A DNA stretch of 12,728 bases from an uncultured Pseudomonas sp. (lineage in GTDB: Bacteria; Pseudomonadota; Gammaproteobacteria; Pseudomonadales; Pseudomonadaceae). The stretch lies in assembly GCA_937863915.1 (NCBI GenBank), contig CALMID010000066.1, positions 1 through 12,728 on the forward strand, written 5' to 3'. The notes below the pieces were generated by a model. That model was not told the origin of the DNA and did not search any database. It saw nothing but the letters and a program-made list of their open reading frames with translations. Position 1 is the first letter of the stretch. Every line of letters starts with the position of its first letter. The position numbers were made by a program, and so were the translations under genes. This document shows, piece by piece, positions 1-6,978 of this stretch.

Positions 1-272
1 GCCGGGCGGCCTTTGCCGAGCACTTCGGCGCGCTGGTCAGTCAGGCGCTGGGGAACCTGGCCCTGCCGGCCAGCGACTGCCTGTTGCTGCTGGCAGCCAT
101 GGACGCCTGCTTCTCCGGTGCCATGCTGCGCATCACCAGCGGTCGTCTGGGCGACTGGCTGGGTGATATCGCCATGGACACCTACCTCGACCAGATCACC
201 GATTTCATCATTGCCGGCCTGCACGGCCAGGCAGCCCGCCTACTCGCTCAGCCACGGCTGCAAGGGAACTGA
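1..272 (+). CDS. TetR-family transcriptional regulator, C-terminal part (5' end outside window)
   Basis: An open frame enters from the left edge (first full codon at base 3) and ends at TGA 270-272, giving 89 visible residues. They form amphipathic helices consistent with the C-terminal ligand-binding and dimerisation domain of TetR regulators, for example LLLLAAMDACFSGAML and YLDQITDFIIAGLHG. The DNA-binding helix-turn-helix would lie upstream of the window, so the family call leans on context: a TetR repressor directly ahead of an adaptor-pump pair is a very common efflux arrangement (as in mexL-mexJK). The stop lies 2 bases before the adaptor start, so the genes are probably co-transcribed. 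By family habit it would repress its own operon and be released by a pump substrate; this is inference. Confidence 0.6.
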   Translation, partial: RAAFAEHFGALVSQALGNLALPASDCLLLLAAMDACFSGAMLRITSGRLGDWLGDIAMDTYLDQITDFIIAGLHGQAARLLAQPRLQGN

Positions 273-274
273 TC

Positions 275-1360
275 ATGCTGCGTGCTTTCTTTCAACGCCC
301 CTGGCTGCTGGCCATTGTCCTGAGCGTTGCCCTGCTGCTCTGGCTGGTCACCGGTAACTGGTTCAAGGCCAGCGAGCAGGCCCCGGCCGATCAGCCGCCG
401 GCCCAGCAGAATGCTCTGGCGCAGGTGCAATTCGAGTGGCGCGAGGCCAAGCCGATGCAGCGCCAGCACCTGGTGCAGGGGCAGCTGGAAGCCTGGCGCC
501 GGGTCGACCTGCGCGCGCAGATCAACGCCAGCGTGGTTGCGCTGGACCGCGACAAGGGCAGCAGCGTGACCGCTGGCGACGTGCTGCTGACCCTCTCGGG
601 CGACAGCCGCCCGGCCGAGCTGGCGCGTGACGAGGCCGATGTGCGCCAGCAGGAAGCCGCCGCGGCCGCCGCGCGGCGCCTGTATGGGCAGAAGCTGCTG
701 TCCAACAATGATCTGCTCAAGGTCGAGAGCGAGCTGGCCAGCGCCCGCGCGCGGCTCGACGGCACCCGCCTGGCCCTCAGTCGTACGCGCATCAAGGCGC
801 CGTTCGACGGCGTGTATGACGAGCGCCGCGTCGAACTGGGCGACTATGTCGAGCCGGGCCAGAGCCTGCTCAGCGTGGTCGAGATCGGCCGGCTCAAGGT
901 CAGCGCACAGATTCCCCAGCAGGACGTGGCGCGCCTGGCCATCGGCCAGCCGGTGCGCGTGCAACTGCTCGATGGCGCCCAGCTAAACGGCACCCTGCAC
1001 TTCATCGCCGCCGCCGCCGAGCCCGGCACCCGCAGCTTCCGCATCGAAGTCACGGTGGCCAACCCCGAGCACCTGCGTCTGGCCGGCGCCAGCGCCACGT
1101 TGCTGATCGATACCGGCGAAGCCCTGGCCCATGCCGTGTCGCCCGCCCTGCTCAGCCTGGACAAGGACGGTCGGCCGGGGATCAAGTGGCTCAATGAACA
1201 GCAGGTCGTGCAGTTCACCCCGGTGCAGCTGATCAGCGTCAGCAACCAGACCGCCTGGGTCGCCGGCCTACCCAAGCGCGTGGCGCTGATCACCGCCGGC
1301 CAGGGTTTTGTCGAAGCCGGCCAGCAGGTCGTGGCGCGCCAAGCCGGTCAGGTGAACTGA
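275..1360 (+). CDS. RND efflux periplasmic adaptor subunit (membrane fusion protein)
   Basis: This 361-residue protein would link the inner-membrane pump to an outer-membrane channel. Residues about 9-27 form one hydrophobic segment after MLRAFFQRP and contain no lipobox cysteine, so it looks like an uncleaved anchor or signal peptide rather than the lipoprotein form seen in MexA. The two halves of the lipoyl-like domain are at about 76-110 (LRAQINASVVALDRDKGSSV) and 171-203 (RIKAPFDGVYDERRVELGDY). Between them is an alpha-helical hairpin (111-170) rich in Ala, Arg and Glu. A beta-barrel domain (about 204-280) and a membrane-proximal domain follow. The ATG has AAGGGA 7 bases upstream (262-267). 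The next gene starts 1 base after its stop. Substrate cannot be told from the sequence. Confidence 0.93.
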   Translation: MLRAFFQRPWLLAIVLSVALLLWLVTGNWFKASEQAPADQPPAQQNALAQVQFEWREAKPMQRQHLVQGQLEAWRRVDLRAQINASVVALDRDKGSSVTAGDVLLTLSGDSRPAELARDEADVRQQEAAAAAARRLYGQKLLSNNDLLKVESELASARARLDGTRLALSRTRIKAPFDGVYDERRVELGDYVEPGQSLLSVVEIGRLKVSAQIPQQDVARLAIGQPVRVQLLDGAQLNGTLHFIAAAAEPGTRSFRIEVTVANPEHLRLAGASATLLIDTGEALAHAVSPALLSLDKDGRPGIKWLNEQQVVQFTPVQLISVSNQTAWVAGLPKRVALITAGQGFVEAGQQVVARQAGQVN

Positions 1361-1361
1361 G

Positions 1362-4300
1362 ATGGCAGCCTTTATCGCTGCCGCGCTGGAGCGCAGCCGG
1401 ACCAGCCTGTTGCTGCTGGCCTTCCTGATCATCGGCGGCCTGGCCGCCTATCTCGCCATGCCCAAGGAATCCAACCCGGATGTCAGCATCCCGGTGATCT
1501 ACGTTTCCATGAGCCTGGAGGGCATCGCCCCGGAAGACGCCGAGCGCCTCTTGGTACGCCCCATGGAGCAGGAACTGCGCAGCCTGGAAGGCATCAAGGA
1601 AATGACCTCCAAAGCCAGCGAAGGCCATGCCTCGGTGACCCTGGAGTTCGACGCCGGCTTCAACGCCAAGCAGGCCCTGGCCGACGTGCGCGAGAAGGTC
1701 GACAACGCCCGCAGCAAGCTGCCCGAGGAAGCCGACGAGCCGGAGGTGCACGAGATCAACGTGGCGCTGTTCCCGGTGCTGTCGGTGGGCCTGTCCGGCC
1801 CGCTGACCGAAGAGCAGCTGGTGTACACCGCGCGCGAGCTGAAGGAGCACATCGAAGGCATCCCCGAGGTGCTCTCGGTGGAAATCGGCGGCGACCGCGA
1901 GGACATGCTGGAGATCCTCGTCGACCCGCAGGTGCTCGATAGCTACGGCATCGACTACAACGACCTGTTCAACTTCGTCACCCGCAACAACCGCCTGGTC
2001 GCCGCCGGCAGCCTGGACACCGGTGCCGGGCGCCTGTCGATGAAGGTGCCCGGGGTGATCGAGGACCTCGAAGACGTCATGTCCCTGCCGATCAAGGTCC
2101 AGGGCGACAGCGTGGTGACCTTCGCCGATGTGGCCACCATCCGCCGCACCTTCAAGGACCCGCTCGGCTTTGCCCGGATCAACGGCCAGCCGGCCGTGGT
2201 GCTGGAAATCTCCAAGCGCAGCGGCGCCAACATCATCGCCACCATCGACAAGGTCAAGGCGCTGATGAGCAAGGCCCAGCCACAGCTGCCGGACGGCCTG
2301 CGCGTCAGCTACATCATGGACCAGTCCAAGGAAGTGCAGGACATGCTCAGCGACCTGCTGAACAACGTCCTCACCGCCATCGTTCTGGTGCTGATCCTGA
2401 TCATCGCCACCATGGGGCTACGCCCCGCCCTGCTGGTGGGGCTGACCATTCCCGGCGCCTTCTTCACCGGCATCCTGCTGATCTGGCTGCTGGGTTTTAC
2501 CCTCAACATCGTGGTGCTGTTCAGCCTGATTCTGGTGGCCGGCATGCTGGTGGACGGCGCCATCGTCGTCTCCGAACTGGCCGACCGTTACATGAGCCAG
2601 GGCCAGGCACCACGCCAGGCCTGGGTCAACGCGGCGACGCGGATGGCCTGGCCGGTGATTTCCTCCACCGCCACCACCGTGGTCGTGTTCATCCCGCTGC
2701 TGTTCTGGCCCGGCGTGGTCGGCCAGTTCATGAAATACCTGCCGGCCACGGTGATCCTCTGCCTGACCGCTTCGCTGGCCATGGCCCTGATCTTCATGCC
2801 CGTGCTGGGCGCGGTCACCGGCGGCAACCCGCCCAAGCGCGAGGAAGGCAGCAGCGCCGGCGGACAACTCTACCGACGCCTGCTCACCAGCCTGCTGCAC
2901 CGCCCGGCCGCCACCCTGTTCGGCATGCTCGGCCTGATCGGCCTGATCTATGTGGCCTACGCGCAGTTCAACCACGGCGTGGAGTTCTTCCCCGAGGTCG
3001 AGCCGGACAGCGCCCAGGTCCTGGTACGCGCCCGTGGCGACCTGTCGGTGGTGGAGAAGGACCAGCTGCTGCAGGGCGTGGAAAAACGCCTGCTCGGCAT
3101 GCCCGAACTCAAGGCCATCTACGCCCGCTCGTTCGCCAGCAGCCAAACGGAAAACCGCCTGGGTGAGGATGTGATCGGCACCCTGCAGTTCCAGTTCATC
3201 GACTGGCATCAGCGTCGCCCGGCCAGCGTCATTCTCGACGACATGCGCCAGCGCACCGCCGACCTGCCGGGCCTGCTGCTGGAGTTCCGCAAGCAGGAAA
3301 ACGGCCCCAAGGATGGCAAGCCGGTGAACCTCAAGATCAGCGCCAGCGATCCGGCCCAGGCCCTGGTCTGGGCCGACCGGCTGCGTGCGGAAATGGAGCG
3401 GCTCGGCGGCTTTACCGATGTGGAAGACGACCGCGCCCTGCCGGGCATCGAATGGCGGCTGACCGTTGACCGCGAGGCCGCCGCGCGCTTTGGCGCCGAT
3501 GTGCTGAGCGTGGGCAACGCCGTGCAGATGGTCACCAACGGCCTCAAGGTGGCCACTTACCGCCCCGAGGATGCCACCGACGAAGTGGATATCCGCGTGC
3601 GCCTGCCGGAAAGCTGGCGCACCCTGGATCAGTTCAACCGGCTGACCCTGTCCACCGCCAAGGGCCAGGTGCCGATGGGCAACTTCGTCACGCTGGCGCC
3701 GGCACCCAAGGTCGGCACCCTGCGCCGGGTCGACGGCAAGCGCACCCTGACCCTGCAGGCCGATGTCGCCGAGGGCTTCCGCCTGGACGAGCGCCTGCCC
3801 GCCCTGCTGGCCGCCGTGGGCGAACCACCGGCCGGCATCCAGATGAAACTGGGCGGCGAACAGGAAGACCAGCAGGAAGCTGCCACCTTCCTCGGCACGG
3901 CTTTTCTGGTGGCCATCTTCCTCATGCTGCTGATCCTGGTGACCCAGTTCAACAGCCTGTTCCAGAGCCTGCTGGTGCTCTCGGCCATCGTCCTGTCCAC
4001 CGCCGGCGTGCTGCTCGGCCTGCTGTTCAACGGCCAGTCGTTCGGCATCGTCATGGTTGGCATGGGCCTGATCGCGCTGGCCGGCATCGTGGTCAACAAC
4101 AACATCATCCTGATCGACACCTACAACCAGCTGCGCCGCCAGGGCCTGCCGCCCTTCGAGGCCGCGCTGGAATGCGGCAGCCTGCGTCTGCGCCCGGTGC
4201 TGCTGACCGCCATCACCACGGTGCTGGGTCTGGTGCCGATGGTGATCGGGGTGAATGTCGACCTGCTCGGCCCGAGCCTCGGCATCGGCGCGCCCTCGAC

Positions 4301-4517
4301 CCAGTGGTGGACACAGATGTCCAGCGCCATTGCCGGTGGCCTGACCTTCGCCACCATCCTCACGCTGCTACTGACACCCTGCCTGCTGCTGCTCGGCTCG
4401 CGCTTTGAAAAGCAGCCACCACCGCTGGAAGTCGGCGAGGATGATCTGCTCGATCTGCCGGAAAGCCTGCTGCAAAAACTGCCGCTGCCACGCAGCGATA
4501 AGCAGGCCGTGCTCTGA
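1362..4517 (+). CDS. RND-family efflux pump, inner-membrane permease
   Basis: This 1051-residue protein has the normal length and the 12-segment layout of AcrB-type pumps: TM1 at 13-33, a large periplasmic loop, TM2-TM7 at about 336-533, a second large loop, and TM8-TM12 at about 842-1012. It should export substrates by proton antiport in a trimer with the adaptor. The opening (AMPKESNPDVSIP at 32-44) is typical of the family. The TM4 signature reads LVDGAIVV: D398 is kept, but the second Asp of the AcrB D407-D408 pair is Gly399. In TM10 the AcrB K940 position is Asn912 (GIVVNNNIILID), while the TM11 RLRPVLLT stretch with its Arg is kept. AGGTGA lies 6 bases before the ATG. The C-terminal tail (1016-1051) is acidic and Leu-rich. 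It resembles hydrophobe/amphiphile exporters more than metal exporters; the named paralogue is not assigned. Confidence 0.95.
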   Translation: MAAFIAAALERSRTSLLLLAFLIIGGLAAYLAMPKESNPDVSIPVIYVSMSLEGIAPEDAERLLVRPMEQELRSLEGIKEMTSKASEGHASVTLEFDAGFNAKQALADVREKVDNARSKLPEEADEPEVHEINVALFPVLSVGLSGPLTEEQLVYTARELKEHIEGIPEVLSVEIGGDREDMLEILVDPQVLDSYGIDYNDLFNFVTRNNRLVAAGSLDTGAGRLSMKVPGVIEDLEDVMSLPIKVQGDSVVTFADVATIRRTFKDPLGFARINGQPAVVLEISKRSGANIIATIDKVKALMSKAQPQLPDGLRVSYIMDQSKEVQDMLSDLLNNVLTAIVLVLILIIATMGLRPALLVGLTIPGAFFTGILLIWLLGFTLNIVVLFSLILVAGMLVDGAIVVSELADRYMSQGQAPRQAWVNAATRMAWPVISSTATTVVVFIPLLFWPGVVGQFMKYLPATVILCLTASLAMALIFMPVLGAVTGGNPPKREEGSSAGGQLYRRLLTSLLHRPAATLFGMLGLIGLIYVAYAQFNHGVEFFPEVEPDSAQVLVRARGDLSVVEKDQLLQGVEKRLLGMPELKAIYARSFASSQTENRLGEDVIGTLQFQFIDWHQRRPASVILDDMRQRTADLPGLLLEFRKQENGPKDGKPVNLKISASDPAQALVWADRLRAEMERLGGFTDVEDDRALPGIEWRLTVDREAAARFGADVLSVGNAVQMVTNGLKVATYRPEDATDEVDIRVRLPESWRTLDQFNRLTLSTAKGQVPMGNFVTLAPAPKVGTLRRVDGKRTLTLQADVAEGFRLDERLPALLAAVGEPPAGIQMKLGGEQEDQQEAATFLGTAFLVAIFLMLLILVTQFNSLFQSLLVLSAIVLSTAGVLLGLLFNGQSFGIVMVGMGLIALAGIVVNNNIILIDTYNQLRRQGLPPFEAALECGSLRLRPVLLTAITTVLGLVPMVIGVNVDLLGPSLGIGAPSTQWWTQMSSAIAGGLTFATILTLLLTPCLLLLGSRFEKQPPPLEVGEDDLLDLPESLLQKLPLPRSDKQAVL

Positions 4518-4523
4518 GAATCT

Positions 4524-4546
4524 GCCGCGCCCGTAGCCGGCGCGGC
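4524..4546. terminator. GC-rich perfect hairpin between converging operons, possible terminator
   Basis: GCCGCGCC (4524-4531) and GGCGCGGC (4539-4546) form a perfect 8-base-pair stem with a 7-base loop. It sits in the 33-base gap between the stops of the pump gene (+) and the HD-GYP gene (-). Neither side has a run of T after the stem, so it is not a textbook intrinsic terminator. It may block read-through from both sides or protect 3' ends. Confidence 0.45.
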
Positions 4547-4550
4547 GACC

Positions 4551-5666
4551 TCAGCCGTAGGCGTTTTCGCAGAAGCAGCGCTGGATGTGCTCGACCTCGT
4601 CGGCCCGCGCCAGCAGGCTCTCGACGCAGCGCCGGTCGAACTTCACCCCGGCCTGCTCAAACATCCAGGTGAAGGCCTGCTCATTGCTCCAGGCCTGCTT
4701 GTAGGGGCGCTCGCTGGTCAGCGCATCGAACACGTCGGCCACCGTGACAATGCGCGACTCCAGCGGAATGGCATCGCCGACCAGACCATCGGGATAGCCA
4801 CTGCCATCGACCAGTTCGTGGTGATGGAGGATGACGTTGCGCAGCAGGCTAACCTGCCCCACGCCACCCAGACCGAAGTTTTCCAGCAACTGATCGACCA
4901 GCTCCAGGCCCGCCCGCGAATGCTCACGCATGATCACCTGCTCCTCCGCCGTCAACTGGCCGGGTTTGAGCAGCACGCGGTCGGGAATGGTGATCTTGCC
5001 CAGATCATGCAGCGGGGCGAACAGGTAGACGTGCTCGACAAAGCTGTCATCCAGCCCCTCCTCGGCGGCCAGGCCCTGGGCGATCAGCCGCGCATAGCGC
5101 GACATGCGTTCCAGGTGGTTGCCGGTTTCCGGGTCGCGGGCATGGGTCATGTTCATGGCCGATTTGAGCGTGGCCAGCAACGTGCGCACGTTGGCGCGCT
5201 CGTTGTAGACGATCAGGCTGGCCAGGTGGCCGAGCATGTCCAGCTCGCCCAGCAGCGCGCCGTCGAAGACCCCGACCTGGCGGGCATTGAAGAAGACGAA
5301 GCCGAAGAAGTAGCCGTTGACGCACATCGGCAGGGTGTAGCTGGAGCGGTAGCCGGCATCCAGCAGGGCCTGCACATGCACCTTGTGGCTGTCCTGCAGC
5401 ACGGCGAAATCGGCGATCACCCGCGGTGCCTGGCTGTCGGCCACCGCCTTGAGCCAGGTCGTGTCCTTGAGCTGGGCGTGGTAGTACGGCAAGGAGTTGT
5501 CCTTGTCCTCCACCGCAACGAAGGTCTTGACCCAGTCGCTGCCGTGGTCGTCCAGGGCCACGGCCAGACGCTGCACCTCGGGGGACTTGTTTTGCAGGGT
5601 TTCCAGCAGCGAGCGCAGCTTGGCCTGAAGCGGGCCCTGCTCCTGCAAGTCATGCAAATGCGACAT
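4551..5666 (-). CDS. GAF and HD-GYP domain protein, probable cyclic-di-GMP phosphodiesterase
   Basis: This 371-residue protein has no signal peptide or membrane segment, so it is probably cytoplasmic. A GAF-like sensory domain spans about 30-155. An HD-GYP domain spans about 165-350; this family hydrolyses c-di-GMP to pGpG or GMP. The metal-ligand set looks complete: E180 and H184 (ETGNHLERM), H220-D221 with K224 (HDLGK), H249 (REHSRAG), H281-H282 (HHHELVDGSGYPDG, with the GYP motif at 290-292) and D311 (VADVFDALTS). The E-x3-H pair suggests the trinuclear-metal subtype described for PmGH. The ATG is preceded at 8 bases by AAGGAGAG (5675-5682), so the start is well supported. It lies 35 bases after the globin gene on the same strand with no terminator between, and probably closes that operon. 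What the GAF domain binds is unknown. Confidence 0.93.
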   Translation of the reverse strand: MSHLHDLQEQGPLQAKLRSLLETLQNKSPEVQRLAVALDDHGSDWVKTFVAVEDKDNSLPYYHAQLKDTTWLKAVADSQAPRVIADFAVLQDSHKVHVQALLDAGYRSSYTLPMCVNGYFFGFVFFNARQVGVFDGALLGELDMLGHLASLIVYNERANVRTLLATLKSAMNMTHARDPETGNHLERMSRYARLIAQGLAAEEGLDDSFVEHVYLFAPLHDLGKITIPDRVLLKPGQLTAEEQVIMREHSRAGLELVDQLLENFGLGGVGQVSLLRNVILHHHELVDGSGYPDGLVGDAIPLESRIVTVADVFDALTSERPYKQAWSNEQAFTWMFEQAGVKFDRRCVESLLARADEVEHIQRCFCENAYG

Positions 5667-5674
5667 CGACCGAG

Positions 5675-5682
5675 CTCTCCTT
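5675..5682 (-). promoter_or_regulatory. Ribosome binding site of the HD-GYP gene
   Basis: On the - strand this reads AAGGAGAG, 8 bases before the ATG at 5664-5666, and it fixes that start. It lies in the 35-base gap after the globin stop. I see no promoter or terminator in the gap, which fits read-through from the upstream genes. Confidence 0.75.
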
Positions 5683-5701
5683 TTTTCAGTCAGTTTAGCG
5701 C

Positions 5702-6124
5702 TCAGCGATCGATGATCTCACCGCGCAGCGAAGCCAGCCTGGCCAGCAGCCGGTTCTGAGTAGTCACCGGCACCGCCTGGGCGTCCAGCGCCAGTTGCAG
5801 GTTCTCCACCAGGGCGTTGAAGTCGGCGGGCGTCAGGTGCAAGTGGCGGTGCGCCTCCGGCATGCTGTCGCCGGTGTAGGTGCAGGGGCCGTCGGCGACC
5901 ACGCAGAACTGCTCGATCAGCTTGGCGCGCAGCCTCTCGATATGGGCATCACGGAAATGCCCGACGATGCGCGGGTCGCCGGCGATGTTCAGCAGCATGC
6001 CCTCGACTATGCGGGTGATGCCGGCCTCACCGCCCAGCTCGTCGTACAGGCGCGCCTCGCGCCCCGGCAGATGGGTACAGGCGGTCAGCAGAAGCAGCAG
6101 GAGACAGAGCGACGCGCGTCTCAT
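5702..6124 (-). CDS. Group 1 truncated hemoglobin with a lipoprotein signal peptide
   Basis: This 140-residue protein begins with a short basic start, a Leu run and the lipobox LTAC (residues 13-16). It is therefore probably lipid-anchored at Cys16, and the following Thr gives no inner-membrane retention Asp. The mature part is a two-over-two globin: LYDELGGEAGITRIVEGML (26-44), DPRIVGHF (50-57), then MPEAHRHLHLTPADFNALV (88-106). H92 lines up with the proximal haem His of cyanobacterial GlbN (MREAHKEL). Two further cysteines, C74 and C81, flank the haem-pocket loop and could form a disulfide in the periplasm. Group 1 globins bind oxygen or NO; the role here is unknown. GGGGAG (6131-6136) lies 6 bases before the ATG. 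The start shares one base with the upstream stop (TGATG), suggesting translational coupling. Most characterised truncated globins are cytoplasmic, so the export signal is notable. Confidence 0.88.
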   Translation of the reverse strand: MRRASLCLLLLLLTACTHLPGREARLYDELGGEAGITRIVEGMLLNIAGDPRIVGHFRDAHIERLRAKLIEQFCVVADGPCTYTGDSMPEAHRHLHLTPADFNALVENLQLALDAQAVPVTTQNRLLARLASLRGEIIDR

Positions 6125-6978
6125 CAGAAGCTCCCCTGAATGGACAGGTAGACCCCGTCCTGATTGTCCAGCGTGGCGATCTCGCCGAGCCGGGCATAGG
6201 CCAGCACCACCGAGAGCCGCTTGCTGGGGAAATACCCGATGAACAGGTCCTGCCAGTCGCTCTCGCCGGCGAAGCTCAGGTTGTCCGGCTTCTGCCGGTA
6301 CTCCATACCCACCGCCCAGTGCGAGTCGAGCAGCACCGCGACGCTGCCCTCGCCCAGCCAGGAGCGCGAATCGCGGCGGTCGCCGCCAAAGCCCAGCAGC
6401 CCCAGTTCGTTGGCCCGGCTGTAACGCAGCCCGGCGTTGAGCAGCAGGTTGTAGCCAAAGGCCCCGCCGAGGATCAGCCGGCTGGCAGCGAGGTAGGCCT
6501 CGCTGTCCTCGTCGCGCTGAGCACCGACCAGTTCAGGGATGAGGAAGTCTTTCTGTCGCTTGTGCTGCAGACCCAGGGAAACCTGAGGCAGGCGGTCATA
6601 GATCAGGTCGCCAAACAGGCGCAATTTGAGCCCGAGCACGTCCTGGCTGAGGCTGTCGTGCGGCAGGCGCAGGTCACGCGCCAGACTGCCCAGGTCGAAG
6701 CGCTGACGCGCATAGGAGAGTTCGATGCGATTGTCGTAGGCCACGGCAAGGCCCGCCGCGTCCAGCCGGTAATCGCCCGTCTCCACCCGGGTGGCGAAGG
6801 CGCTGGCACCCCACTGGTCGCGCTCGCCATAGCCGGTCAGCACCGCCCAGGGGGTGATGCCACCGCCGGCCGCCCCCTCCAGGCTGCTCGCCCCGCCAGT
6901 GGCCAGCAGCCGGCCGTCGCCGGCCAAGGCAGCGCCTGCCAGCAGCCACAACCCCAATCCGCAGATCACCCCGCGCAT
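6124..6978 (-). CDS. DUF3034 family outer-membrane protein
   Basis: This 284-residue protein has a cleavable signal peptide (about 1-19, ending ALA before GDG). The mature start GRLLATGGASSLEGAAGGG (22-40) followed by ITPWAVLTGYG is the hallmark of the DUF3034 family. The rest alternates polar and hydrophobic residues with many aromatics, and the protein ends LSIQGSF. A C-terminal Phe is typical of proteins inserted by the BAM machinery, so an outer-membrane beta-barrel is likely. The molecular function is not known. Its ATG touches the TAG of the GGDEF-EAL gene, and a very strong ribosome site (AGGAGGTG, 6982-6989) lies inside that gene's last codons. Its own stop overlaps the globin start by one base. 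This packing argues that the outer-membrane protein, the sensor enzyme and the globin are made together. Confidence 0.85.
   Translation of the reverse strand: MRGVICGLGLWLLAGAALAGDGRLLATGGASSLEGAAGGGITPWAVLTGYGERDQWGASAFATRVETGDYRLDAAGLAVAYDNRIELSYARQRFDLGSLARDLRLPHDSLSQDVLGLKLRLFGDLIYDRLPQVSLGLQHKRQKDFLIPELVGAQRDEDSEAYLAASRLILGGAFGYNLLLNAGLRYSRANELGLLGFGGDRRDSRSWLGEGSVAVLLDSHWAVGMEYRQKPDNLSFAGESDWQDLFIGYFPSKRLSVVLAYARLGEIATLDNQDGVYLSIQGSF

Noticed and set aside
248..964. - strand frame opposite the adaptor gene
   Set aside because: Shadow of a well-supported gene; no ribosome site or domain.
4587..5759. Long + strand open frame (390 codons) opposite the HD-GYP gene
   Set aside because: It is the antisense of a protein with complete HD-GYP motifs, has Gln/His/Val-rich sequence with no recognisable domain, and arises from G+C-rich codon bias.
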